Positions 52,484-61,370 are shown, numbered from the stretch's first letter. The stretch: 64,000 nucleotides of DNA from UBA9926 sp913064795 (GCA_045560765.1 JBJKZD010000004.1:108561-172560), one strand, 5' to 3'. Notes: generated by a model from the sequence alone, not told the origin. Program-made: numbers and translations.

Positions 52484-53557
52484 CTAGCCTGTTCGGCTGT
52501 GTTGTAAGTAGTCACGACAACCCGTGCTATCGCCCCTAAAAACGATTCGTTCCGTCTTTAGACTCAGCTGATAGTCATACATCGGGTCATAGTAGTGCTT
52601 TAACAGGTGAACGATCCAAGCGCTATGTAACTCACTGTTGCCGCGCAGTTGTGCCTCCAACGCTGTGTCCATCAGCTTTCGGCAGATCTGATATTGCTCG
52701 CCCCCGAGCCGCTTTTTGATCTTCGAGAGGGCCTCGGTTAGATAAGTCTTGTAAGCGTCGAATCCCTGGTCCCCAAACACTCGGTTAAAGTCTTGGCTTT
52801 GCTCAACGACATAGTCGTTCAAGATTCGCTCAACCCGGGCCTCAAAAGGCGCCTCTAAGATAACAATTGGGGCGGCCTTCATGGCCTCTTGAATGGGTTG
52901 GGGCAGGTGGACGCGCCCGATTAGCCGGCCCTCATCCTCAAGTAATAGACGGGCCGGAGCCGCTTTCCACTTCATTAAAGCAACCGCAAGCGCGTTCTCA
53001 AAACTCGCCTGGGAAGGCTGGGGCTCTGCAGCGCTGCCAAATGCCGAGCCCCGATGATTGGCAAGGCCTTCTAAATCAATATGAACGGGATCCTGAATCA
53101 GAAAATCAGTTTTACCGACGCCGGTAGAGCCGCCTAAAAGGGTTAGCGCTTGCACGTCGAGAGTTAATTCATTCATCAAAAGACTTCTGATACGTTTGTA
53201 ACCGCCGTCGACCCGGGTCACTGAGACGCCAGCATCTTGCAACCACTCGCAAGCGATTTGTGACCGTTGCCCGCCCCGCGCACAAAACAGATGCGTTTCA
53301 GGGTGTGTATTAACGTGGTGGACCCATTGACCCACACGAGCGGCTTTAACATCGCCAGATACAAGCTTATGTCCTAGCGCGTTAGCCGCATCCGCGCCGT
53401 TCGCTCTGTGACAAACGCCGACTTCGGCGCGTTCTTCGTCCGTCAAAATAGGAAGGTTAAGCGCACTGGGGATACTGCCTTGCGCAGCTTCTACGGGGGC
53501 TCTGACGTCAATGAAGTCAGCGCCGGAAAGTAACGCTTGTCGAAGTGAATCCTGCAT
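52484..53557 (-). CDS. mnmH: tRNA 2-selenouridine synthase
   Basis: A 357-residue enzyme that replaces sulfur of 2-thiouridine (via a geranylated intermediate) with selenium at tRNA wobble U34. The rhodanese domain has DFIDVRAPVE near residue 17 and the catalytic Cys in LFCARGGQRSQ near residue 92. The P-loop domain has LGGSTGVGKTDFL near residue 141. The enzyme needs selenophosphate, but no selD is present in the window, so it would have to be encoded elsewhere. It is divergent from cysD with a gap of about 250 bases. Confidence 0.93.
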   Translation of the reverse strand: MQDSLRQALLSGADFIDVRAPVEAAQGSIPSALNLPILTDEERAEVGVCHRANGADAANALGHKLVSGDVKAARVGQWVHHVNTHPETHLFCARGGQRSQIACEWLQDAGVSVTRVDGGYKRIRSLLMNELTLDVQALTLLGGSTGVGKTDFLIQDPVHIDLEGLANHRGSAFGSAAEPQPSQASFENALAVALMKWKAAPARLLLEDEGRLIGRVHLPQPIQEAMKAAPIVILEAPFEARVERILNDYVVEQSQDFNRVFGDQGFDAYKTYLTEALSKIKKRLGGEQYQICRKLMDTALEAQLRGNSELHSAWIVHLLKHYYDPMYDYQLSLKTERIVFRGDSTGCRDYLQHSRTG

Positions 53558-53739
53558 TACTCACACATCCAATGATCATTTATCAATCTAGAATCATTCT
53601 AACAAAGGTTAGCGCTTAGATTGTTTGTTTTAATAACAATCTAATTTTGACGGTGAGGGTGGCGACCTAAGAATTGCATTCCGTAGCTAAAAATTGACGA
53701 GGCGAGAGCTGTCGCAAAAAGTAAATTGAAGGTTAAATC

Positions 53740-53769
53740 TTGCTAATATTGAGTTTTAGATCGTATAAT
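53740..53769 (+). promoter_or_regulatory. Sigma-70-like promoter for cysD
   Basis: TTGCTA (53740-53745) and TATAAT (53764-53769) are separated by 18 bases, a near-consensus -35/-10 pair, 39 bases before the preferred ATG at 53809. Its position argues that the true start is 53809, not the in-frame TTG at 53740. Confidence 0.65.
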
Positions 53770-53808
53770 TTGGGTTTCTTACGAATTTTATATTTTTGCG
53801 ACATCAAT

Positions 53809-55347
53809 ATGCCCCAATCTGAGCAAATACTTGCCCAAGCTGTGCTGAATGCGGGGCCCTATATCAATTGGAATCTCCAAACTGCCAGTGAGCATCTAGA
53901 CGATACAAGGGTGGGCAAATCAAAACGATCCCTCGAGCGAGTCATTGCTAAAATTGACTGGCTAAGGTGCAGTCGTGAGGCAGAGATGCAGATCAACGAG
54001 GAAGGCGCCAGTGCGCTCCAAGTGGTTTTCTCATCGCTGATCACCGGGGCTCGAAAGGCTCGTCGTGCTGCCTTTTTTGCTCAATTACACCCCTTTGCGT
54101 TCTCAGAGCTAGAAGATAAAAATGAATCACTCGTCTCTGCCAAGCCCAAAAAATTGCCTTTACATTGGATTCTTGCCATCGAAGACGGCAAAGGGAAGAA
54201 GAACTGGTGTTTAATCGATGATTCAGGGCCAGAAGCCGTCTCAAAAGCCCTGTCAGGGCTGACAAAAGGTCGACCCAGCACAATTTTCCCCTCAGGCCGT
54301 CTTGTGCAGGTCTGCCGAACATTGGCGGCAGAATATGGTGCTGGGGATCAAACAACGGTTAGTTTCGCCTTGACGCAATTTCCTGAACCTCAAGTAGCGA
54401 TCCAACTGAATACTCGGGACGACGTCATTATGAGTGCAAAAAGAACCACAAAAATGACCCACCTCGACCGGTTGGAAGCTGAAAGCATTCACATCATTCG
54501 CGAAGTCATGGCCCATGCTGAAAATCCAGTCATGCTCTATTCAGTGGGTAAGGATTCCTCTGTGATGTTGCACTTGGCGCGTAAAGCGTTTTGTCCAAGT
54601 CCACCACCGTTTCCGCTGATGCACGTCGATACTCGTTGGAAATTCAAAGCGATGTATGAATTTCGTGACCAGATGGCCGCTGAATCTGGGATGGATCTCA
54701 TCATTCATGTCAATCCTGAGGGCATTGAGAAAAACATCAATCCCTTTGATCACGGTAGCGCGCTGCACACGGATATCATGAAGACCCAGGGGCTGAAGCA
54801 GGCACTAGATCTCCACCAATTTGATGTCGCATTTGGCGGCGCCCGTCGTGACGAAGAGAAAAGCAGAGCCAAAGAACGTATTTTCTCTTTTCGAAGTGCT
54901 GCACATCGATGGGACCCCAAGAACCAGCGACCTGAACTGTGGAATCTGTATAACTGCAGGAAAGCGCCGGGTGAGAGCGTCAGAGTTTTTCCATTGTCTA
55001 ATTGGACAGAACTCGATATCTGGCAATACATCTACCGCGAACAGATCCCAATTGTTCCCCTTTATTTTGCCGCAGAACGTCCGGTTGTGGACCGTAACGG
55101 CTTTCTGATGATGGTGGATGACGAGCGGATGCAGCTGTTACCGGGCGAGATCATCGAACCCCGATTGGTTCGGTTTCGGACGCTCGGTTGCTATCCATTG
55201 ACCGGCGCGGTTGAGTCTACGGCGACTGATTTATCCCAAATCGTGCTCGAACTCCTCCAAAGCAGGACCAGCGAGCGCCAAGGCCGGGCTATTGACAGTG
55301 ATGGCAGTGCGTCGATGGAAAAGAAAAAACAGGAGGGTTATTTCTGA
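53809..55347 (+). CDS. cysD: Sulfate adenylyltransferase small subunit with unexplained N-terminal extension
   Basis: A 512-residue protein. The C-terminal part from M216 (MTHLDRLEAES) is an ordinary CysD of about 297 residues: the PP-loop SVGKDSSVMLHLA near residue 245, GGARRDEEKSRAKER near residue 350, and TLGCYPLTGAVES near residue 460. CysD activates sulfate to APS with CysN. The first 215 residues (MPQSEQILAQAVLNAG... ending LNTRDDVIMSAKRTTK) are of unknown family and look like real coding sequence with a possible globular fold (WILAIEDGKGKKNWCLIDDSG). No stop separates them, so a fusion is implied, though ATG 54430 or 54454 could be used internally. It overlaps cysNC by one base. Confidence 0.9.
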   Translation: MPQSEQILAQAVLNAGPYINWNLQTASEHLDDTRVGKSKRSLERVIAKIDWLRCSREAEMQINEEGASALQVVFSSLITGARKARRAAFFAQLHPFAFSELEDKNESLVSAKPKKLPLHWILAIEDGKGKKNWCLIDDSGPEAVSKALSGLTKGRPSTIFPSGRLVQVCRTLAAEYGAGDQTTVSFALTQFPEPQVAIQLNTRDDVIMSAKRTTKMTHLDRLEAESIHIIREVMAHAENPVMLYSVGKDSSVMLHLARKAFCPSPPPFPLMHVDTRWKFKAMYEFRDQMAAESGMDLIIHVNPEGIEKNINPFDHGSALHTDIMKTQGLKQALDLHQFDVAFGGARRDEEKSRAKERIFSFRSAAHRWDPKNQRPELWNLYNCRKAPGESVRVFPLSNWTELDIWQYIYREQIPIVPLYFAAERPVVDRNGFLMMVDDERMQLLPGEIIEPRLVRFRTLGCYPLTGAVESTATDLSQIVLELLQSRTSERQGRAIDSDGSASMEKKKQEGYF

Positions 55348-57257
55348 TGAATGAAATGACCTCGAACAATCTGATAGACCCCTCGGATGACGTTCAAGCG
55401 CGGGTTGATGCCTACATCGACAACCAGACTAAGTTGGATTTGCTTCGATTTATCACCTGCGGTTCGGTAGATGACGGCAAGAGCACCCTGATAGGGCGCA
55501 TGCTCTATGAGGCCCAGTTAATTTTTGAAGATCAAGTGATATCACTGCAGAGTGATTCTCAAAAGATGGGGACCCAGGGCGGTGAAATCGACTTTGCACT
55601 ACTCGTCGATGGTCTCGCAGCTGAACGTGAACAAGGTATTACGATCGATGTTGCTTACCGGTTTTTTAACACGGATCGTCGTAAGTTTATTGTCGCTGAT
55701 ACGCCGGGGCACGAGCAGTACACACGTAATATGGTGACCGGCGCCTCTACGGCCGATGTCGCGATCATTCTGGTGGATGCCAGCCAGGGGATTCTCACCC
55801 AAACAAAGCGTCATTCCTACATTGCTTCGCTTCTGGGCATTGACCACGTCGTACTCGCAGTGAATAAAATGGATCTGGTGGATTTCTCCGAGCAGGTCTT
55901 TGAGCGAATTTGCAGCGACTATGATGCGCTCAGGACGCATTTTGACTTTAAGTCCATCACCCCATTACCCTTGTCAGCATTGAAAGGTGACAACGTCATT
56001 GAGCGCTCTGCTCACATGCCTTGGTATCAGGGACCAACCCTACTTGGGTTTCTCGAAACTGTCGCAGTACGAGAGCGCTTGGCAGAACATGGCTTTAGAT
56101 TCCCCGTTCAGTGGGTTAACCGGCCGAATGCGGATTTCCGGGGGTTTTCGGGAACCGTGGTTGCGGGGAGTATTCGAAGGGGCGATTCAATACGCGCATT
56201 GCCCTCGGGTCAGCTGGCGAATGTCGATGACATTGTTCTGTTTAATGAATCACTCGATACTGCACTGACTGATCAGGCGGTGACCTTGACCTTAGATCGA
56301 GAAATCGATTTGTCACGAGGTGACCTGATCGTTGAGGCTCAAGATCCCTGCGAGGTCTCTGATCAATTTGAGGCTGAATTAGTGTGGATGGATAGCGAAG
56401 AGGGTTTTATTGGACGCAGTTACTTGTTCCAACTAGGTGTGAGCAAAGCCAATGCGACCCTCTCTGACATTAAATTCAAGGTCAACATTAACACTTTTGA
56501 ACAAGTGCCTGGGCGCAGCTTGGGCCTTAATGAAATCGCCAATGTAAAAATCACTTTAGATTCTCCGATCCCTTATGAGCCCTATGCTGATTGCGCAAGT
56601 TTGGGCGCTTTTGTGCTGATTGACCGATATACGCACGCGACCATAGCCGCCGGTATGATTCAGTTCGGTTTAAGGCGGGCGACGAATATCCACAAACAAG
56701 CCTTGAGCATTGATCGAGCGGCCCGAGAGAAAATTGCGGCGCATCCGGGGAAAGTTGTCTGGTTGACAGGTCTATCCGGTGCTGGCAAATCAACCATCGC
56801 GAATGCTGCAGAATCATTGCTGCATCATCAAGGTTACCGCACCTACATTCTTGACGGTGACAATATTCGTCTTGGGCTCTCTAAAGACCTGGGCTTTACC
56901 GATGCCGACCGTGTTGAAAACATTCGCCGTATTGCCGAAGTCGCCAAGCTCATGATGGATGCCGGTATTGTTGTGATTACCGCCTTTATTTCGCCCTTTA
57001 GAGCTGAACGAGACATGGCGCGGAACCTCGTCGGTCCCCAAGACTTCATGGAGGTTTTTGTTAACACGCCGCTTGAAGTTGCCGAGTCGAGAGACCCCAA
57101 AGGGCTTTACAAAAAAGCCAGAAGAGGCGATCTCCCTAATTTTACGGGTATCGATAGCGACTATGAACAGCCACTTGCTCCAGAAGTGATTTTAGATGGC
57201 GCTAACTTATCAGTGGAGGAGGCTGCTGTCGTTTTGATTGATGCGATAAAGGGGTGA
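55347..57257 (+). CDS. cysNC: Bifunctional sulfate adenylyltransferase large subunit/APS kinase
   Basis: A 636-residue fusion of CysN and CysC. CysN GTPase motifs are GSVDDGKSTLIGR (G1, near residue 37), DTPGHEQYTRNM (G3, near 118) and NKMDLVDF (G4, near 173). The APS kinase domain begins near residue 460, with the P-loop GLSGAGKSTIAN and DGDNIRLGLSKDLGF. The fused kinase makes PAPS, the universal sulfate donor. As with NodQ, this arrangement is often linked to sulfation of carbohydrates rather than only to cysteine synthesis. No cysH lies in the window. It ends in an AT-rich gap before galE. Confidence 0.95.
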   Translation: MNEMTSNNLIDPSDDVQARVDAYIDNQTKLDLLRFITCGSVDDGKSTLIGRMLYEAQLIFEDQVISLQSDSQKMGTQGGEIDFALLVDGLAAEREQGITIDVAYRFFNTDRRKFIVADTPGHEQYTRNMVTGASTADVAIILVDASQGILTQTKRHSYIASLLGIDHVVLAVNKMDLVDFSEQVFERICSDYDALRTHFDFKSITPLPLSALKGDNVIERSAHMPWYQGPTLLGFLETVAVRERLAEHGFRFPVQWVNRPNADFRGFSGTVVAGSIRRGDSIRALPSGQLANVDDIVLFNESLDTALTDQAVTLTLDREIDLSRGDLIVEAQDPCEVSDQFEAELVWMDSEEGFIGRSYLFQLGVSKANATLSDIKFKVNINTFEQVPGRSLGLNEIANVKITLDSPIPYEPYADCASLGAFVLIDRYTHATIAAGMIQFGLRRATNIHKQALSIDRAAREKIAAHPGKVVWLTGLSGAGKSTIANAAESLLHHQGYRTYILDGDNIRLGLSKDLGFTDADRVENIRRIAEVAKLMMDAGIVVITAFISPFRAERDMARNLVGPQDFMEVFVNTPLEVAESRDPKGLYKKARRGDLPNFTGIDSDYEQPLAPEVILDGANLSVEEAAVVLIDAIKG

Positions 57258-57726
57258 CATTTTGCGATTTTGATGGTTCTTTAAAAAATTTAGTTTCTAC
57301 CCCAGGCTATCCAAGCGCAGCCTTTTAAGGAACGTAAACCCAACTGGCCGATGCCTGCACGTTCAAAATAGTGGAAAATTTCTACTTCTTTGATTATTTT
57401 CGGGCTATAGCCCCAAGTTAAACAACCCTAGTTTGAAAAAGTTATGAGAGAACACGCTTTCAAACCGGTTATTATCTTTCATAGTTTTTCACCTATTTGT
57501 CGAATCAAGAGCACGCTGTAAGAAATAATGTCTAAACTCCTGCTAACGTGGCCCTTTTGGCAAACGGTGCCAATCGAATCGTCGACTAGTTGCTGCTCAA
57601 CATGAACGCTTTTTCGATTATGATAAAAAATACTAGCATCAAACGACGCGTTACAACCAAAGTCTGATAGCAAACGGGCTTAAGTTTCGGTTTATATTTG
57701 AAAAAAGAGTAATTGAGAGAATATTC
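57258..57726. other. 469-base AT-rich gap before galE
   Basis: No gene is convincingly supported; a 64-codon minus-strand frame (57479-57673) lacks any family signal. It contains a perfect 12-bp palindrome GGGCTATAGCCC at 57402-57413. TTGAGAGA at 57713-57720 is the likely galE ribosome region. Base composition becomes markedly AT-rich from here on. Confidence 0.45.
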
Positions 57727-58704
57727 ATGCCTGAAAAGATTCTAGTCACTGGTGGCGCTGGATATATTGGTTCCCACGCGGTCTTTGAACTGAAAGCTCG
57801 AGGCTATCACGTCATAGTACTCGACAATCTATCGACTGGTCATGAATGGGCCTTAAGATCCGATCAATTCATACGAGGAGACATACGCGACGAAGTATTG
57901 TTGAGGGCCATATTTCAAGACCACGATTTTGATACCGTGATGCATTTCGCCGCGAAGTCGATCGTTTCGGAATCCATGAAAAATCCTCTCGATTATTACG
58001 ACAACAATGTCGTAGGCGCACAGCGGTTGATTCAGGCCGCGGTTGAAGGAGGCGTTTCGCGATTCATCTTCTCATCAACTGCAGCTGTGTACGGTGAGAC
58101 CCAGAAAGGTCTGATTAGTGAAGGTTCTGACAAGAACCCGATCAATCCCTACGGACAATCGAAACGGATGATCGAGCTGATACTCAGTGATGCCTTTACG
58201 GCGCATAAGTTAAGTTCTGTATCATTCAGATATTTTAATGCGGCCGGAGCTAGACCAGAGGCAGGATTGGGTGAAAAGCATGATCCGGAGACCCATTTGA
58301 TACCAAACATTTTATTGTCAACAATGTCAGATAAAGGGCCAGGCTTGAAGGTTTTTGGAGATAACTATCCAACGAAGGACGGGACCTGTGTTCGTGACTA
58401 TATTCACGTTAAAGATTTGGCGCATGCGCATGCCGATGCGGTGCAATACTTAGAGCGCGAAAAGAACGCTCATGTCTTCAATCTAGGAACAGGTGAGGGT
58501 AGTTCTGTGTTCGACATACTGCGCGCCTGCAAGGCTGTGTTGGGGCAATCCATTGACTATGAAATAGCTGGCAGAAGAGCAGGGGACCCGCCGGTCTTGG
58601 TTGCAGACGTATCCAAGGCCCTAGAACTTCTAGGTTGGTCTGCAAGGGAAAACTTAAATGCTATGGTATCCGATGCACATCAGTTTCTGACGACCCAGCG
58701 CTAA
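57727..58704 (+). CDS. galE: UDP-glucose 4-epimerase
   Basis: A 325-residue NAD-dependent extended SDR that interconverts UDP-glucose and UDP-galactose. The nucleotide loop VTGGAGYIGSH is at residue 8, FSSTAAVYGE near residue 118 and the catalytic PYGQSKRMIE (YxxxK) near residue 143 follow. It lies 46 kb from galM/galK and next to sulfate activation and polysaccharide genes, so its main role here is probably supplying UDP-galactose for surface polysaccharide. A hairpin downstream (58768-58790) could end the transcript. Confidence 0.95.
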   Translation: MPEKILVTGGAGYIGSHAVFELKARGYHVIVLDNLSTGHEWALRSDQFIRGDIRDEVLLRAIFQDHDFDTVMHFAAKSIVSESMKNPLDYYDNNVVGAQRLIQAAVEGGVSRFIFSSTAAVYGETQKGLISEGSDKNPINPYGQSKRMIELILSDAFTAHKLSSVSFRYFNAAGARPEAGLGEKHDPETHLIPNILLSTMSDKGPGLKVFGDNYPTKDGTCVRDYIHVKDLAHAHADAVQYLEREKNAHVFNLGTGEGSSVFDILRACKAVLGQSIDYEIAGRRAGDPPVLVADVSKALELLGWSARENLNAMVSDAHQFLTTQR

Positions 58705-58767
58705 TTGCCGACAAGCTCTCCCGACAATCCATTACCCAAGCAATATTCCGATCATAAGGGTAAAGCG

Positions 58768-58790
58768 TTAATTGGCTTAAGGCCAGTTAA
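58768..58790 (+). terminator. Possible terminator hairpin after galE
   Basis: TTAATTGGC pairs with GCCAGTTAA (nine pairs, one G-U in RNA) around a TTAAG loop, 63 bases after the galE stop. There is no U tract after it, so termination is uncertain. It lies between galE and the convergent H-NS-like gene. Confidence 0.4.
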
Positions 58791-58847
58791 CCTACTAAGC
58801 GCTGTAGCGGACATCGCTATTGTCAATAACCTAAGAAATAGACTTAT

Positions 58848-59207
58848 CTAGATTAGGTAATGGGTACTTGTCTTAAATTCATCAATGCTGATACCGGCAT
58901 CGTTGCAGAGCTTCGTTACCCAGTTTGGTGCGCGTCCTCTGCCTGTCCATGTCTCACTACCAGCAGGGTTTTTGAACTTTGGAGCCACTTTCGAGGCTGC
59001 TCTTGCTTTTGACTTAGATAGTTTGGTTTGGCCGCGAAGTGAATCAATCAGGGCCGTTAATTCAGGCTTTGTAACTTTATGCTTAGCCAGTACTTTCTGA
59101 ATGTCTTTGTTTAGAGTTTCAATGCGTTTACGGTTTGCTAATTCCGATGCAGCTTGATCCATCAGCTTGGTTAACTCTTTTGCAGTTAGTTTCTTTATAG
59201 CATTCAT
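58848..59207 (-). CDS. H-NS family nucleoid protein
   Basis: A 119-residue histone-like protein. The N-terminal half is a coiled coil (LTKLMDQAASELANRKRIETLNKDIQKVL), giving oligomerisation. The C-terminal domain has KNPAGSETWTGRGRAPNWV near residues 78-97, the conserved DNA-binding core of H-NS proteins of the Burkholderia/Xanthomonas type. Such proteins silence AT-rich DNA. It sits at the boundary of an AT-rich segment carrying damaged toxin-antitoxin genes and polysaccharide genes, the class of region H-NS usually binds. Confidence 0.9.
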   Translation of the reverse strand: MNAIKKLTAKELTKLMDQAASELANRKRIETLNKDIQKVLAKHKVTKPELTALIDSLRGQTKLSKSKARAASKVAPKFKNPAGSETWTGRGRAPNWVTKLCNDAGISIDEFKTSTHYLI

Positions 59208-59847
59208 AGTTTAATTTCTCCCTTGGTGTTAAATACTAGCTAAGATTTTAAGAACTTACAATATACAATAATTAAATGTCAGATATTGATTATTTCTGTT
59301 GGCAACAAAGTTATATCTTTAATTTTATATTAAATATCAATTATTTATTTCAATATGATTTATAAAAGACTTTATCACTATTCACTTCGATAAAAATTTT
59401 TCCCTAAACTGGCCCAGTACACACTAAAATGTGTAGAACGGAAGTTTTTTTTCGATAAAGGATAAATAGTATTGGTAAGAAAATTTTAGAGAGGGGTAGT
59501 TGTAAACGACAGAATTCTTTCAGCGAGCGACGCTAGTTACTGGTCACCAGACGGTGACCCGGCAATTACTATCGCCGGCCGTTTATTCATGAAATGACCC
59601 GTATTGCGGTTCAGTTTTCATAAAAATTCATATTCCTCGAGTAAAAGCGAACCTCTTAGAGTATGTAAGTATGGGGTACCACGGAAAAATCATTATCCTA
59701 AAGAAACAACGATCCTTTGATAGAAATCGTGCCGCATAAAACTGAGGGAGTAAGATAGCCAAGAGTGCGATTAGGTAGGTTGAAAGTATCAGACGACTTC
59801 GTTTAAGAAGACGCCATCATCGATGAAATTCCCGTCGTGCGCAAAAG
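59208..59847. other. 640-base AT-rich gap with hairpins and possible insertion-sequence relic
   Basis: No intact gene is visible. A hairpin TACACA(N6)TGTGTA (59430-59447 region) precedes an A/T-rich stretch resembling the left end of an IS3-like element, but no transposase is readable, so this remains a guess. Near the middle, two GC-rich hairpins stand out from the AT-rich background (see the separate entry). The right edge runs into a fragment of an MntA antitoxin. Confidence 0.4.
59542..59578. other. Two adjacent GC-rich hairpins in AT-rich DNA
   Basis: GGTCACC(AGAC)GGTGACC at 59542-59559 is a perfect seven-pair hairpin with a four-base loop. It is followed by CCGGC(N10)GCCGG at 59559-59578, five pairs. 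They contrast with AT-rich flanks and could be part of a mobile-element end, a terminator or a recombination site. Confidence 0.55.
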
Positions 59848-60018
59848 CTGTCAGAAAGCGTTGATTTAACCGTGGATCTGTTTGATTTGAGAGAGGCGGG
59901 GGCGTTACTCAAAACGGAAATCTTTATGAAAGGACGCCGGTTTGTGGCTGCCAAGATAGCTACAGATTATTTTGAGATGCAAGTGATTAGGGCGTTTCAA
60001 GGTAAAAATACCGGGTAG
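59848..60018 (+). pseudogene. mntA: Fragment of MntA-type antitoxin (nucleotidyltransferase)
   Basis: A frame of about 55 codons ends at TAG 60016-60018. Its text (VDLTVDLFDLREAG, KTEIFMKGRRF) resembles the C-terminal end of MntA-type minimal nucleotidyltransferases, which AMPylate and neutralise HepT. The catalytic GSxARG region and its acidic partner are absent upstream, so only the tail is left. It lies 37 bases before the hepT remnant, in the correct order for a mntA-hepT locus. The call rests on weak similarity plus context. Confidence 0.5.
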
Positions 60019-60055
60019 CAGATATTAAGGCGAAAATCCTACAAGATATCCGATC

Positions 60056-60461
60056 GTGAATGATGCTCCATTAGCAAAAGTCGCATCTATCTTAAAGTGC
60101 TTTAATAGAGTTCAAGAGGATTTCGAGAGCGAGCATACTTTCCGAAACAAAATAACCAAGCAAGAAACCATTGTTTTAAACCTGCAAAGAGCTTGTGAAG
60201 CTTCAATCGACATCACAATCACATCATCAACGAAAAGCGCCTAGGGTTGTCAAAGTACGCAAGGGAAAGCTTTGAATTGCTAAACAAGAACGAGCTAATT
60301 CAAGCTGAATCCGCGAGTAAGATGAGAAACATGATCGGTTTCAGGATATTGCGGTCTGTGATTACCAAGCCTTGAACCTTGATGTCGTTGCTAATATCGT
60401 CCTGTATCGATTATATGACTTTAAAGCTTTTGTTTCGGCAGTTGACAACGATAGCGACTGA
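60056..60461 (+). pseudogene. hepT: HepT-like RNase toxin remnant (two frameshifts)
   Basis: Translation begins MNDAPLAKVASILKC and gives QETIVLNLQRACEASIDI, a HepT hallmark, then must drop one frame near 60212 (HNHIINEKRLGLSKYARESF) and again near 60345 (RDIAVCDYQALNL) to keep the family pattern, ending at TGA 60459-60461. The total of about 135 residues equals intact HepT. Each shift looks like one missing base. HepT toxins use R-x4-6-H-x-Y; here the His is Cys (RDIAVCDY), which would remove the active site. With the MntA tail upstream, this is a decayed toxin-antitoxin locus. Confidence 0.75.
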
Positions 60462-60598
60462 TTAAAAAAATCTACAACAGATATTTAGCCTGAAGAATTG
60501 CGATTCAGAGCACCATGTATACTGAGCGTGACTATTGGTTTTTGTTACGTTATCCCGTACGCTCCATTAGACCTCAGCTTTAGCTCGAAGAAACAGCT

Positions 60599-60841
60599 AT
60601 GAATTCATTAAACGTAACAAACGCCCGGAAGAATCTTTATAAGCTGATAGAAGAAACCGCTTCCAGTCATCAACCTGTCAAGAAAACAGGTAAGTCTGCT
60701 AATGCAGTACTGGTCTCCGAGGAGGATTGGGACGATATCAACGAAACGCTTTACCTTTTATCTATTCCTGGCATGCGAGAATCGATCCGGAGCGGAATGC
60801 AAGAACCCTTAGAAGACTGTTCTACCGAGCTTGACTGGTAG
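60599..60841 (+). CDS. YefM/Phd-type antitoxin
   Basis: An 80-residue antitoxin with the Phd/YefM start MNSLNVTNARKNLYKLIEETASSHQPV and LVSEEDWDDINETLYLLSIPGM near residue 35, the standard DNA-binding and toxin-neutralising layout. It binds its own promoter and the YoeB toxin. The coding frame is intact. The toxin frame starts one base after the stop. Promoter and operator should lie in 60462-60598, but no clear palindrome was found. Confidence 0.9.
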   Translation: MNSLNVTNARKNLYKLIEETASSHQPVKKTGKSANAVLVSEEDWDDINETLYLLSIPGMRESIRSGMQEPLEDCSTELDW

Positions 60842-60842
60842 C

Positions 60843-61102
60843 ATGCGGACAATTCACCTTGCATCTGCAGCAAGGAAAGATGCAAAAAAATCATCAAATC
60901 CGGACTAAAGAGCAATGCAGAGGGCCTTCTTTTGCTTCTAGCTCAAGATCCATTCATAGAACCGCCGCCTTTTAAATCGCTTCAGGGCGACTTAAGCGGC
61001 GCATTTTCGCGAAGATTGGATTATCAACGTCGAATTGTTTACGAAGGCTTTGAAGAAACAAAGGCCATTAAGATTCTTAGGACGTGGTCCCACTATGAAT
61101 AA
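60843..61102 (+). pseudogene. Txe/YoeB-family toxin readable only through a -1 shift
   Basis: In the ATG frame (60843) the protein stops at TAA 60906-60908 after 21 residues (MRTIHLASAARKDAKKSS). A -1 shift on the run of seven A (60884-60890) restores KKIIKSGLKSNAEG and gives a full 86-residue YoeB/Txe toxin: PPPFKSLQGDLSGAFSRRLDY, RRIVYEGF and RTWSHYE with the conserved Arg and C-terminal His-Tyr. Zero-frame codons there read GCA AAA AAA, so the run fits the slippery form A AAA AAA. AAGGA lies seven bases upstream, as in dnaX. It may be a base-call error, a lesion or programmed frameshifting. Confidence 0.8.
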
Positions 61103-61370
61103 ATAAGGTAAAGCATAATAAATATTATGTAAAATATGATCCAAGATTTTAAAAAAATACGATCAGAGATATATGACTGCGCCAATAGGTACGTCTATTA
61201 CGGCAAAAACACTCAAACCATTGCAACACTAATCTTTCTTTGAGTTGATGGATCTTTCCCAAATTTTAAAGTTATCGACAACCCATAAAACCTTTGCATG
61301 CTCGACTGACTTTAAAGCCTTAAGACGCTATGACTGCCTTGCGCTAGAGTCACCCAAAACTAGTTTAGGC

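Noticed and set aside
57479..57673. A 64-codon minus-strand frame before galE
   Set aside because: No domain, no ribosome site, AT-rich and isolated.
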